NCBI GenBank assembly: GCA_021234155.1
Contig: JAJEKV010000051.1
Coordinates: 5,708,698 to 5,772,697, forward strand
Direction of reading: 5' to 3'
DNA: 64,000 nucleotides
Source: Isoetes taiwanensis
Lineage: Eukaryota; Streptophyta; Lycopodiopsida; Isoetales; Isoetaceae
Shown here: piece by piece, positions 11,967-23,876 of the stretch
Layout: each line of letters begins with the position of its first letter
Numbering within the stretch: the stretch's first letter is position 1
Program-made: the position numbers and the translations under genes
The notes under the pieces: model-generated
What the model was told of the DNA's origin: nothing
Databases searched by the model: none
The model's input: the letters and a program-made list of their open reading frames with translations, nothing else

Positions 11967-14900
11967 TTATTCTAGTTGGTCTTGTGGTTTGGGAGAAAGG
12001 AGTATTGCAGTATACATCCGAATCCGATCTGATCTAGATGAACAAACTGTAAGATTCCGATCCGTCTTGGACAAATCTGTAGATGGTGACACAATAAGTG
12101 ATCTAGAGTATATTTGGGACTTGAATCGTCTCCAAGCCAATTGGATTGTTACAGCAGCCCAAGTTCGCCAACCTGGTGAATAATAACGTGCTATACGTTT
12201 CAAATTTTCATTTGCAACTTTGTATCGGAAGTGCTCAGTGACATATTTAAGATCTTGTGCCTCAAGGCCAAAGGCTTCAACTGAAGTCAAACATGTTAAT
12301 GTTGCTATTGAAGGTGGCAATCTATCTACAAAAGGTTTGCGAAGACACCATGAAAGCAACTCATCTCCACAAAAGTTCCCAGGCACAAGTGTAAAAACAC
12401 TAAATTTGTTCCCACTTAGTTGATGAATGCTTTGTAGATACCCTCTTACAATGAATACCATTTGCAATACAGGATCTCCATTTCGTATTACCTATAATAG
12501 TAAAAGATTGGTACATTAGTAGAAAATTAAAGATACCATAATGCATACTCAATTTTAAAAAGATATATACAATCTTATTGATTACAGATACTTTTGTTAG
12601 GTGCAATTGAAACTAAAGTTTACCGTTTCACCCTTCACAAGAAGTAAAGGCTTGACACGATCACATATAGAATCCAAAACAATCTCATCCATTTGGACAA
12701 AAAGTGGGACCTGTATATAAATGTGTCAATGGCATGTCGATCATCAAATGTCATTTAAAGATATATTTACTTGGCGAATAAGATCAAGGCATAAATGGCG
12801 CTTTATGTCACGTCTAATCCCTTCAGGAAGATCATGCACTATCAATATCTCATCAACTCCTCGGGTTGATGCCCATTTCTGACGTTCATATTTTCGAACA
12901 CGCTGTCGAAGAGTTGACGGGAGTTGCCTACGCTTCATCCACCATTCAAGATCTCTAATTTTATTGCGCATGACTTCTTTTTTTGCTAGAATGGATTGTA
13001 AGAATACCTAGATAAGATAAAGAAATTAGTAATAATGCTTATTATTTCTAAAGTCTACCATGAAATTGCAATTCAACAGTAGTTACCTGTATGTTTCCAA
13101 TAAGAAGAGTGAACAATAACAAACCGCATGTGATAACTAGTATAGCAAATGCCACCTCAATTAAGTTATTGCTTGGTATGAGTGCATTACCAAATGAGCT
13201 GGAGATATAAGTATTCTAATTTTTACTATTAGAAGGATGTCAAGCTTTATTTAGCAAGTGCAAGAGATCACCTTAAAGTCATTATACCCCAGAATATTGA
13301 ATATAAGACACGATTTAACCAGTTTCTAGTTGTTACAAGTGGCACCGTAGTTTGAAAAATGCCGTATCGGTCGTGATCGGCTACTAAACAATGTGACGTT
13401 ATGTTCAAATACTCAGATGATAAATATCCATATTTGTCATTCGTGTAGAACGTTATTGGTTCATCACAACCTAGTGATCTGATAGTGCAAGTATCTGACT
13501 TTTTACAGCTTGTATAGAAACACGATACAATGCGATGAATTGCAAGCAAGTACCAACATGAACCGGCCACCTAGTAAATAATGAGTAATTGCCAATGAGA
13601 TGCAAATAAAACCATCAGAAGAAAAAGGAAATTAAAGAAAATTAATTTATCTCGTGAATATAAACTAATAAACGGTTCCCTATAATTCTCACATGATCCC
13701 AAGTACCACGCCAAAACAGACAGGTTCCACATTGACTATCATGAAGGAAGATATTGCTCAAGTCTCACAATATCTTGCTAAGGATCTGGAGGGCATGCAT
13801 GCATAATTGTTGAAGTGGAGTAGGCTTCATATTGCTCAGGTCTTGACTAGTATATTCAATAGGGCTCCCCAAGAAGGCTTTCTCTTACATTGGAATGCCA
13901 CTACCCTACCCTTTATACGGCTGCTGACTGCCACTGCCCTGTCACGATCAAAACCTCATTGGAAAAAATGTTTGCCAAGATTTTCAAACATCAATTCACA
14001 GCATGGAAAAAAGAACTAGGGTTTGTGCATTTCGCCAAACTGATTTTAAAGCTAAGCACTATTTTCCTATTGTGCACTTTACTAGTAGACAATCAAAATA
14101 AATGACAGAGATCATTATCGCTGCTTTATGGATTTTGAAAAGATTTTTTATCATTCTTAGGGAGGAGCTATGGGGGAGATTGCCACAATTAGGTGTCCCT
14201 CAAGAATTGCAAAATGCAGTAAACTGGTTATATCAAACAGTCTCAAATCGAAGCCGCCATTCAGTTAGCCTATCAATAGTAGTGCGGGAGTGTGCCACGA
14301 ATGTCCACTCCCTGTCAGACTATTTGAACTATACATTGATCAACTTGAGGGTTGGTTTGCTTAGCGTGGAAATGGAGGGGTTCGGCTTATTCGTCACATT
14401 ATCAGGTAGCTGATATGCAAATGATGTGGATCTTTTGGCTTATACCCCTGCAAGCATGTATCAACATCTGAATGCACTTAGTTGGTTTTGTTAGAACACT
14501 GGAATGTGGGTCAACTTGGCCAAGATCAAGATTCTTTTGTATAGAGCACCTCGTTTCACCTGGTACTAGGGTCAAAATGTGGAGGTGTTGCAAATGTACA
14601 AAAAAGAAATTTAAAACCACCACATACTAGAGCACATGTATCCAACAATGGATGATCACAGGTTGGAAGGTGTTGTATGCCATGCAAAATAATAGCCACA
14701 AAAGAGAGCTTCATGACTGGTCCTATTGGGTCTTAAATCCCACACTTGCCTGTGGCCCGCAGTTGAATTGAGACAAGCAGATGGGCCAATCAACTGCGTG
14801 AAAATAGGAATGTCAAAGTTGTCAAATGGGAACAATTGAAGATGAATGGAATACTCTTTAGATTTGCCCAACATTTACGACTATCTGAGTACGTCATTTT

Positions 14901-17900
14901 GATACACCTAACTAGCTACTATATGTGCTTTTATAGATCCAAAGGTTCTTCATCGTTAAGCTGAGTGATTTCTTCAACGCATTGATATGTACAGATTCAT
15001 CAATGAGTTTATTACTGTCAAAACATTTTCCTCAAAAATCCTTTAGGTTGGGTTTTTTTTTATTGTGTATAGTATTGGGCTTCTTGTGCTCAATTCAATT
15101 CAATTCAATTTAATTAAGTAATGAAAACACATTCTTAATGTCCAGGGAAACCAAAGGTCTATGTGATCTAACATAATGGATGCAACAAGTGCATTACTAG
15201 TTAGGATTAAAACATATAGTTATATCTGAAACTAGTATATGTCCATGTAAATATGAAAAGTACTCTTTACACCCGTAGGCAATTGCAGCAGTAACTAAAT
15301 TTCACAATATTATAGTTGTCAACTAATATTACTGGCATAGTTCAGATACATCTCATTATTTGGCTGTAGCAATTTCATGGTATTGAGAGAGGGATTGGTG
15401 TGAAGGTCAAATGGTTGACATGGTCTTTTCAACCATCCTGGAGGTCTTGATAGATTGATCTCACTAGGTTCAAAGTTTATTTAGAAGAGATGAAAAAAGC
15501 CAATGTGTTTCAATTGTTTTAGTACTCCATCTCTTTCCTTTTAGGATAATTCGATGTAAATGCTAATAATGATACTTCCTTAGGAGGTATATCCATTGCA
15601 TGGGGTAAATTTTGATATATTCTATACTGTGTATAGGTTGCTAGTAGTGATCACAGGGGCGATTGGGATATAAAATATGATAGGCGGGACAAAATCTAAT
15701 CTGGTGCAAAGGCAGCATTGAGCATGGCCGAAAGGCAAAATGTGGGGGCAGTCATCAAAATAGTACTTATAGAGATAGTAAATTTCAAAAGAGACTCGGA
15801 TCATGTTGTTCTGGTAAGAGTGCAAAAGTACCAGAGTTAATGAGGCCTAAACTGTTGGAGCAAGGTTTCTTTAACTGTACAAACATATCAATTACATGCA
15901 GTGGTAATGAAAAGGCTATAGCTAGTAGTACAATGAAGATATGAAGAGAGAGAGTTAAACTACAGGTTACTATGGGTGGGAGCATGATTAACAGTCATCG
16001 TATCGTTTGTACGTAGTAATGGTGCATGCGTACGTGCGTACGTAAATGCGTCGCCCAAATGTTGGATGTCTTGTTGATCGAGCACCAACCTCGCGTTGGA
16101 GGTAGCGTCTTTCTCATCATGGTTGATTCCAAAGCATGTGCATCGGATCCATATGCAAGAAACTTCTACTTGTGCCAATGGTAAATGCTAGGCTTTTCTC
16201 CTAGCTTAATTAATATTGAACACTTTCATCCCATATCGTTTATGGAGCTATGCTCTCATCAGACTATCATGATCGAGGATTTTCTTGTTTTCAAATTTTA
16301 ATCGGTGGAAGAATCGGCCACAATGGACTTCAGGAGGCTACTATAACTATGTAGAATGCATAACAACTGGTTATTTTTGGAAAGTGTTGATTGGGTGCAA
16401 AGAGATCCATTGAGGGCATCTTCATGCTATTGGGCAATACTGGAGTAGTTGCAGTGTGGCAATATATCAACCCCTCAGTGTTTTTATTCCGTCCTCTATA
16501 AGTTTATTATTCAGGGCTATAGATTTCACTTTAAATCCAATCCACTTACTTCAAAGCTCTAGTTGCTTATGTGAGTTCCAAATGTTGCTTGGTTCCATGT
16601 TTTTTTGTTTCAAGATTTGGATTTTCTTCTACACGATGACACTCATTGCCTTCTCCTTTACTTCCTTTATTGTATCCAGGAACTTCTATGATGTTTGACC
16701 ATTTAAAATGTTGGTTCCCAGTCTCTAAATTTCTTTTGACTTGTTTGTTCAAGAGTCCCTCATTAAAAATTTAAATGGCATAGGTACTCACTTGGCCCAC
16801 TCTAATAGGTAGACAAAGATATGTGTGTCCCTATTGGTACCGGGGTTGTTACATCATTAAAAGGAGCTCACGGTAACGAAATGCATGTGATAGCCTTTAT
16901 CACGAGATGCTCATGAGCAACTGCAGCGATGCATGCACAAATTGCAGGCGAGGCTCTAGGTCCACTAAGGTGAACTCCAGCCGGGAGGGAAGGCAACTCC
17001 ATATATCTGCTTAGGCCCCAGCATGTTCAAATGCACGAATGACTTCAGTCCAGACATGCAATTACTACACCATCATGTCGGCCCATGCCGCCGAAAGCCC
17101 AAACAAGCCACAATCCACACCTTGTAGGCAGTCCTGAATGCCTATTGGGATAGTCGGCCATTGACCTAAAAATCCCGAAGGAAACATCAAAGATCAAAAA
17201 CAAGAGGCCATAATATGGCGGTGGTCGGGACTATCAAGAAGGCGAGGGAGAACCTCATTGAACACCTCTAGATACTGGTCCTCACTCGTATGGCATTCCA
17301 TACACCCATACACATTGTTAGGGCAAGTTGCATCGCTGCGACGCCGCGGTAGTATTATCACACTTATGATTCTTGATCTGGTCACGAGGGAGTTATATTG
17401 CGCTAGAGGTTGAAGGGATGTCCTCTATCTTGACGGAGAATCTCACTATGGCGCAATAAGAAATCATGCGGGGCATGGAGTTGACCAGTTAAGGCATCTG
17501 TGCTAGAGGGGTATGAGGACTATTCGGGAGCAGATGCTGATCTTTTCGGCCGCCAAACAATTGCAAACCTTCCCCGAGGTCCCACCAAAGCCCAAGCTAC
17601 TCTTAATCATGCTCCTACTTTACCCGCTCCAGCCACACATCCCCAGTCATGCTTCATATACCTCCATACACCGCATCTTTGCTTTAAACCGCCACCTCCC
17701 ACTTGCCACTGGGCGGACTGCATGCATGCAGTAATCGCTAATAATGGGGAATTATTAGCTTCCATATGGTCTCTTAGAATTGTCGAGGCTTCCTATGGTA
17801 GAAAGGAAATAGTCTTAATTCAATTGCTACAGATATGGATCTCATCTTTCTTATGGAGACATGGAAGCGTGTCGGCCATAGGCTACGGGCACATGAGGCT

Positions 17901-20900
17901 ACTGGCATTACTCGGGTCTTCAATAACCGCATACTGGGAGACTACTACTACCGAACAACGTCTGGCACAATCAATCTCCCTATACAAGATGATAGGCGGA
18001 TACGACGTTGCTTGTGGAGTGCAGTGCGGATGCGTTGATGACCCCCTCTTCGTGGCGGCCTGCTACTTCCCACATGCAAAAAGCAACTTTTATTACACCA
18101 ACTCAAATGTAGATAATCTGGACCCCTATGTCAACCTATATGATGACATACAGGAGCACATGACTCATCGAGGATTTCAATGCATGCAGAGGGATGGAAC
18201 AACCCATAATTTTGATCCTTAGCTGAGGATATGTTGCAGCTGCACTCTGCAGGAATGGCTTGGACATGGGCATCAGATGACAACTAGGTCGCACGCTATG
18301 GTAGAAAGTTGCTTTTGCTCAACAATATCTTTGACATGATAATTTGCAATAGAGGAGCACATTTGCCATCCTCCTGTAGGTACATTTGCAGGTAGAGGAG
18401 AACCAGGTGGGCAGGTCCAGTATGGTGGACTATGTGTTGGTGGCTGAGCAGGGTATGCATATTGTCAATCACTTTTGCATGGGCGCAGATAGTAGAGATG
18501 AAGAAGTCAACTCAAACCACCTATCACTTTATCTACAACTGGCTTGGTATGCTCTTCGAGCTCCTTCTAGTGCAGCTCCTTGCATGCCTCAGCTATGTTT
18601 GGATTACAAAGATGCAGAGGCTTATGCTCAGATGCTCACAAATGACCTGGAAGGAATTTTGCAATTTCCTACCAATTCAATACTATGAATAGTTTGTCGT
18701 GGAATGTTTGGAATGCCACTTCTTTTTCAAGTAAAATGAGCAGATTATCTCTTTATTTGTAAAATTTCCATGAATTTTTATTGCCTTCAAGAACATAAAT
18801 GTTGTACAGGTGATATCACAAGTTGGCTGCTATTACAGATTGTGACTACAAAGTTCTAATTCTGGCAACTGACTCAATCTGGAGTCTTCACTACTTGGAG
18901 GTCTTCTATTGATGTACATTTATCCAAATTGATAGGTTTGGTTGTTTCATTATTATTAAATGGTAGGACAAGATTAGAAAGGGACATAGTGTATGTTTAT
19001 GCTCATAATCGACCGAGTCAAAGGGGTTCTCTATGGCCTTCTGTAAGAAGTAAGGTTCTTAGATTTGTGAATGATGTTGCTTGATTTATGGTTGGTAATT
19101 TCAATATGGTGGAAGTAGAAGCTGATAAATGTGTTATGGATCAAAACTAATTCAAGGGTTTGAGAGGGAGCAATGGGGACGCTTTTAGCAAGATTGTGGC
19201 TGGGTGGAAATTGATGGGGATCAATCCTACACATGGTGTAATGGTTATATGGATAGTGGTAGAGCGTGTGCTTGCCATGATCACAACTATGATAATTGCA
19301 ATTGTCGTTGATTTGGTACTTGATTTTTGCAGGACTAATCTTTTGGATAATTTACTTTAGATCACAATCCAAATGGTTCTCTTATTTGCTGTCAAATAAT
19401 AGAAGGCCAACTAACACATTTTTCAAGCTAACGAAGGGGAAATGTTAGGTGTTGTTGTTGCCATGGCTCTTGACAAATCATTTGCAAACGAATGAGGTCA
19501 TAGAAGTACTTGACGCTAGAGTATAGTTGACACTGGAATATGCGGAGCTCAGGCCCCTTCTTTTGTAGTTAGAGAATAGAATAGAATAGAATAGATTTTT
19601 TAACGTCTACGGAGACCAATAGGTCATGGGACCCATACAATGGGCTAGTACAATCATTACTACTAGGATTAAAAACCCTTGCCTCGACATAAATTAAGGT
19701 ATTGAGGTTGAGCAGGTGAACGCGGCTAGGTTGATAGCTGGTCTACAATGGTTCAAGTCTAGTGATAAGTCAAATTCCTTTTTAGGGCTGCTAAAATGAG
19801 GCAACGACAACTTTAGTTAATTCTATTTTCTTATTTCTGGCCCAATGGTGATAGGTCACAATTCCTTTTTAGGGCTGTTAAAATGAGGCAGATTTAACGA
19901 CTTAAGTATTCTATTCTTTTGTTTCTGATCCAATGCGGCTAAATCACACCTTCATTTTGTCTTATTCTTTGCTAGAGGCAGCAATTATCTTTTAATGGAG
20001 ATATGCAATCTGCTATGTGGACTAAAGTGCATTTTATTGTCTCAGTAGAGCAATGTGCACTTCTGAAGATAAATATCATTAGGGATGACCTAGGTTCCGC
20101 GGCTAACATCTTGAAGGAAGGAAATTTTCCAGGTCTTGATGGTTTTCCAATAGAAGTTTTTCAAGAATATTGGGGATGGATTAAAATTATGCATATAATG
20201 CATTTTGTGAATCTAGAAGGTTTAGAAGTTTGGATAAAATTCTCAATACAGCTTGTGTTTCCCTTATTTCCAAGTGCAAAGAATCCAAAACCATTTCAGC
20301 GTCCTATAGCACTGTCCCTATTGTATATAAGATGTTTGCGAAAGCAGTGGCAAATAAGCTGCCTAGTATTTTTGTCGAGTCAATATTTTCAACCTAGATA
20401 GGATTTTTGCCTGGAAGGTGCGCCCTTGATAATGTTGTCGCGGCTATGAAGGCATGTATTGGGCAAGGATAAGGGCCCATTGCATTGCGTATCTCAAGCT
20501 TGACTTTAGTAAGGCTTATGACAATGTGGATTGTATTTTTTAGAGAACTCCTATTGGTGTCAGGGTTTGGTATCCCATTCATAAGGGATGTTCTCCTTAG
20601 CATCTGGAGTATTGGTATATTGGAAAAAGTGTTACTATATGGAGTCTAGATGATGAATCCCATCATGTGTCTTACTTATCCTTGGAAGGTGCTGCCTCAT
20701 GGCAAGGCAACCAAACTTCTTAGTATTCCTGTGAGCATTCATGTTTCAACTTCTAATGCTTGGGATGCCATAATAGATGGGTTGTAGAGGCACCTTTTTT
20801 GGGTGAATATTGCTAGGCTCCCTATGCCTGGAAGGGTGATAGTTACAGGTATCTCGGAGTTAATGTGCTTGTATACAAGATTGTCCCTAGAGTGTCAGAT

Positions 20901-23144
20901 CTATGTCCGTTATGCAAGCGTGAAGCTGAGATCATTAAGCATTGCTTCTTGTTATATAATCATCTTAATAGGTATGGGAGTGGTTGTTCTTTCTTTGGTC
21001 TAATGGTAACACACTGGTCTTATGACATCTATATCTTAAGTTCGAGACCACCCAGAGTCACACTATATATAGGCCCATCTTATAGCTCGTTGTAGGGTTC
21101 ATGTGGACGTTAAAATAATATCTATCTGTCTATTTCAGGTCTCACTAACAAGTCAACCTATCTATATATCTTTTTCAGGTCTCTCTAACAAGTCAACCTT
21201 TTGGCAATTCACCCCAGTGCCTGGATGAGATTACAAAGCCAGACTTTTCGTCTAGCATCAGATTGGTTGCTTTAAACTATCTCAAAGGTCTGGATGTGGC
21301 AGATGACCATGTTTTTCAATATGCTAAAGGTAGCATTGCTAAGGCTTATTAGTGTTCTTCACTTACCCCTCTTAAGTGGCACTTGATCTTTGAGGTGTAT
21401 TTGGATGTGGACTCTTATGCATAGCCAGGTTTCTTCACTTAATAAGTTTTGATGATCCTCTGAAATTTTATTTCGATCTTTGCATATTTACTTGTACAAG
21501 TGCTTCTTGTTAAATAAAGTTTGGCCTCCTTCAACAAGAAGAAAATGGAAAGAGACAAATAATGTTTGTTTTCTCAGCTTAAAAATATAAATTCTATTCT
21601 ATTCTATTCTTCCAATATAACATCGAATATTTTTCGAGGCAATCATCAGATCTAAAAACATTTCAAAGCTTTACCAAAACCTCACCCCACTTCAAACTCT
21701 TGCTATGGCAATACAAAATTGATATTATCATGTATCACACTTTTTGTTCATCAATGCTCCTGCAATAGTCTTCAAGGTCATCAGCAAATAGTGTACTTAA
21801 GATGTATACTTTCACAACAATGTTTTATTTACAAATATATGTGACTCCCAGGGGATTCACCTATATGTGTTTGGATATGGCATGTGTGTTCTTATGGTCA
21901 GGCCATGATCATTGTAAAATGAGTGGGGGAAGGACCCACTTTAGCCATGTACAGTAGTGGAGGCAGAGCTCATCTGGGTATGTTGTGTCCCATAAGCTTC
22001 AGTTTCTGGTGGACGTCATCTATTCATCCACCCATCCATCTATCATAGGCATGAAAATGCTTTGCTATATCCTTATACTCCTTAAAATACGACTAGACAA
22101 CTGAGATAAATGGTAGATACCCCTTATTATATGTACAAAATATGCAATAAAAAACCCCTTAGCATACACTCAGATGGTTTATATAGATACCACAAGTGCA
22201 TCCTCCTTGATACAACTAATGTTCTACTTACAAGTTATTTGATGAAGAGAAAATATTGCTGAAGAAAATGAGTACTTACATGTGCAGCGATCAAGTAAGC
22301 AGTTAAGTTAAGCACAAAACCCCACCATGCAGTTCCAAATATATATCCAGTAACATGTTGCATTCGTTGTACAAGCATGAGCAAATGAATAACTTTGTAA
22401 GTGAACTCAAAAAGGAAAATGACCATTAGATTCATTATTGCATGCACTGTTTCTGATTGCTTAATGTTTGTAGGAATAATCTTCCAAATTGCAATCTGGC
22501 AATTTTACTTTGTTAGAATGCTTGAACTATTTTAATGAATATAAAAAAGTAAATATGCATATTTCACGAACCTGTAATATTGGAAAAATCACTAGAACGT
22601 CAAGAATAAATCCTCCAGTCGGATATAGATAATGTAATGCAATCTTTCGTGCATCCCATACAAGTTTTCCGCGTCCAACTACAAGCGATTTTTTGGCAAC
22701 ATAAGCCAGCTTAAGTTGCAACCACATGTGCCACAAGGAACTCACATCAATAATGCACCTCAATACAGTTGGAAACATTGCAAAGACACCATCTACGGCT
22801 AGGCATGCCACTTCTTGTTTCATAATCATTGCAAATAAGAATAATGGATCGATGGCCAAACTCATGAATCTAGAAAGGAGAAAGAAACGATTCCATTTTT
22901 GAATGCTCTTGCTTCGAGGATCCAAAACCTTTCCAAATATCCACTCTTTTCTTGCTTTATGCATATGTGAGTTAGAGATTTTACCGGGTGTGAGGAAGGA
23001 TTCTTTAGTATCTCGTTCTAATGCAAAAGAACTTACATGGTGACATTTAGTAAGATGATGAGGTGGGGGTCCTCCGCTAGAGCAATAGATTGGGTACCCG
23101 GGTTTGGGTGGAGTATTGTGCTCACTCTCCACCTTAGAAGTCAT
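11967..23144 (-). CDS. CNGC2-like: Cyclic nucleotide-gated ion channel, CNGC2/CNGC4 clade
   Basis: Seven exons read from right to left: 23,144-22,572; 22,495-22,280; 13,570-13,272; 13,198-13,087; 13,007-12,771; 12,710-12,624; 12,491-11,967. All six introns are GT-AG and phases match, giving 682 codons, normal for plant CNGCs. Exon 1 carries the N-terminal region and first membrane segments (VLDPRSKSIQKWNR, LVVGRGKLVWD). Exon 2 has GYIFGTAWWGFVLNL. The pore helix is WGIMTL and the filter triplet is G-N-A at residues 366-368, followed by the S6 block LLLFTLLIGNIQ. The linker has EWWMKRRQLP. The cyclic-nucleotide site is PGNFCGDELLSWCL (546-559) and a calmodulin-binding IQ motif lies near 619-634. 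These features, and the C-terminal end, resemble Arabidopsis CNGC2 and CNGC4, plasma-membrane Ca2+-permeable channels of immunity and development. Intron 2 is 8.7 kb and full of LINEs. The start is the first ATG of exon 1; an upstream coding exon is possible. Confidence 0.93.
13800..14900 (+). mobile_element. LINE reverse transcriptase fragment in CNGC intron 2
   Basis: Plus-strand frames, broken by stops and shifts, spell the middle of a LINE ORF2. Blocks include QEGFLLHWNATTL with a FAKIF-like segment, then EELWGRLPQLGVPQELQNAV (about 14,163), a GCPLS-like region, and LFGLYIDQLEGWF (about 14,320). DVDLLAYTPASMYQHLNAL (about 14,425) follows the catalytic Asp pair, then MWVNLAKIKILL. A later segment, GWKVLYAMQNNSHKRELHDW (about 14,665), matches the same position of the minus-strand element at 33,220-34,620, so both belong to one family. 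It lies antisense to the channel gene. Confidence 0.82.
14901..16990. other. Intronic DNA with no recognised feature
   Basis: AT-rich intron sequence of the channel gene. A short CAATT repeat lies at about 15,090-15,115 and a GTACGTGCGTACGT tract near 16,030. I see no supported coding region; the frames at 16,456-16,698 and nearby are low-complexity and unrelated to known families. Confidence 0.4.
17000..18690 (+). mobile_element. 5' part of a LINE with AP-endonuclease domain
   Basis: A plus-strand LINE piece in CNGC intron 2. The 240-codon frame 17,500-18,222 mixes frames. The true endonuclease path includes DLIFLMETWKRVGHRL (about 17,834), then LFVAACYFPHAKSNFY (about 18,046) and YVNLYDDIQEHMT (about 18,128). 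A later segment is SMVDYVLVAEQGMHIVNHF (about 18,420) and a C-terminal block ends near SLYLQLAWYAL. These are the EN-domain blocks of plant LINEs. The reverse transcriptase that should follow is absent; near 18,690 the sequence switches to the start of a second LINE. It has stops and is inactive. Confidence 0.75.
19563..19700 (-). mobile_element. LINE/SINE 3' end with ATTCT tail
   Basis: Read on the minus strand, this is a GGCAAGGGTTTTTAATCCTA block, then GTACTAGCCCATTG, GGTCTCCGTAGACGTTAAAA and a short (ATTCT)n tail. The same order occurs at 57,630-57,775 (plus), 33,222-33,340 (minus), 25,665-25,745 (minus) and 40,700-40,862 (plus). It is therefore the 3' end of a repeated retroposon family, here inserted into an older LINE. 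Confidence 0.72.
19768..19955. repeat. Tandem duplication of about 87 bp
   Basis: Two adjacent copies share AATTCCTTTTTAGGGCTG and AAAATGAGGCA and a TTTCTGNCCCAATG block. The period is about 87 bases, with many substitutions. Confidence 0.7.
20993..21140 (+). mobile_element. tRNA-derived SINE with TATC tail
   Basis: The head resembles a tRNA gene: a box A-like GGTCTAATGGTAACAC near 20,997 and a box B-like AGTTCGAGACC near 21,039. It is followed by a short body and GTGGACGTTAAAATAA running into (TATC)n. The same head and tail pattern is at 31,576-31,733. It is not a functional tRNA: no cloverleaf can be completed. A 40-bp tandem repeat containing AACAAGTCAACC follows at about 21,134-21,200. 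Confidence 0.65.
21885..22045 (+). mobile_element. SINE body with GTGGACG 3' end
   Basis: Contains ATGATCATTGTAAAATGAGT, a GGGAAGGACCCAC block, CATAAGCTT and GGTGGACGTCATCTATTCATC. This matches the fuller copy at 49,250-49,485 block by block. The tail here has drifted from (ATCT)n to CATCCA-type repeats. The tRNA-like head is not clear in this copy. Confidence 0.6.
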
Positions 23145-23876
23145 TGGGTCCTCCCTTTAGAAAGGGCACATTCCACACCAAAAACAAGAACAAAATGAAT
23201 GTGAGTAGGAATAGGAAGGAGGAAGAATATATAGGAGTAGTAATAATTACACCTCAAAATCCAAAATATTTCAAAAGGTCTAACATCGTATTATTGTTCT
23301 ATTTTATATGGAATAACACCGCCACAACATATTGCTGCAAGAATTAGTGCACCACCCATGCAAAGAACTATATTGGTGCTTTCTTACCTCATCAAATTGA
23401 GAGTGTCCACGTTTTAGCAAATAATAAGCAGAGATATCTAAGGGAGGTCTATCTTTGTCTAGACATCAATCAATGCCTTCTTATCTCATCCTTTTATTTA
23501 GTAAAGGAATATTAATAGACAAGGATCTTAACACTCGTGACAAGGCTTAGTGTTAACGTACACGCATATCATATGATTAGACAATCTATTTTGTTGCACA
23601 TAGAAGAAGTTCGTGCTAAGACAAACATGCAACTACCAACTCTACCAATTTTGCGCGCATGCACAACATCTCACATCAACATTGAATGTTCTTCCAATTT
23701 GAAAGTAATTTTTTTTCTAGATTACACAATTTTGTGCCAAATACGTTTTAGAAGCATATTGAAAAAAGCAAAATTGCACACCTTAGATACATAATTAAAA
23801 GTTCTTAATGAACATCATAGAATATACTAGCATATAACAATTGATCTAAAAGTCATCTCATCGATAGGATAAAGAA
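23145..23876. promoter_or_regulatory. Intergenic region between divergent Ca2+ channel and Ca2+ pump genes
   Basis: This 732-bp interval separates the start codons of the channel gene (minus) and the Ca2+-ATPase (plus). A TATA-like CTATATATTC, read on the minus strand, lies at about 23,226-23,235, some 85 bp upstream of the channel ATG. On the plus side only weak AT-rich elements precede the pump ATG, such as CATATAAC near 23,831. No repeat insertion is recognised in it. If the candidate upstream exons of the channel at 23,388-24,419 are real, the two transcription units overlap instead of sharing a simple bidirectional promoter. Confidence 0.5.

Larger units (their letters stand above)
18685..20990 (+). 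mobile_element. LINE with endonuclease, RT and zinc knuckle, degenerate
   Basis: This begins with a short MNSLSWNVWN-like block, the N-terminal SWNVRG motif of LINE endonucleases. It continues with DIVYVYAHNRPSQRGSLW (about 18,990), MVGNFNMVEVEADKC (about 19,090, the GDFN motif) and a DHNP segment near 19,360. RT blocks follow: GLDGFPIEVFQEYWG (about 20,135), a PFQRPIAL segment (about 20,292), TGFLPGRCALDNV-like sequence (about 20,400) and LPHGKATKLLSIPVSIHVS (about 20,690). It closes with the C-terminal zinc region LCPLCKREAEIIKHCFLLY (about 20,895). Frameshifts and stops are frequent. A minus-strand tail element and a short tandem duplication interrupt it near 19,560-19,960. Confidence 0.8.

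Noticed and set aside
11964-11972. AATAAA next to the channel stop codon as polyadenylation signal
   Set aside because: It overlaps the stop codon itself, too close to act as the usual signal; likely coincidence.
12220-12423. Plus-strand frame across the channel's last exon
   Set aside because: Antisense shadow of the cyclic-nucleotide-binding exon, which has full family similarity on the minus strand.
17500-18222. 240-codon plus-strand frame as a host gene
   Set aside because: Only parts of it match LINE endonuclease blocks and other blocks lie in neighbouring frames, so it is a decayed LINE.
20993-21060. Functional tRNA gene
   Set aside because: Box A and box B are present but stems do not pair and a SINE body with TATC tail follows.
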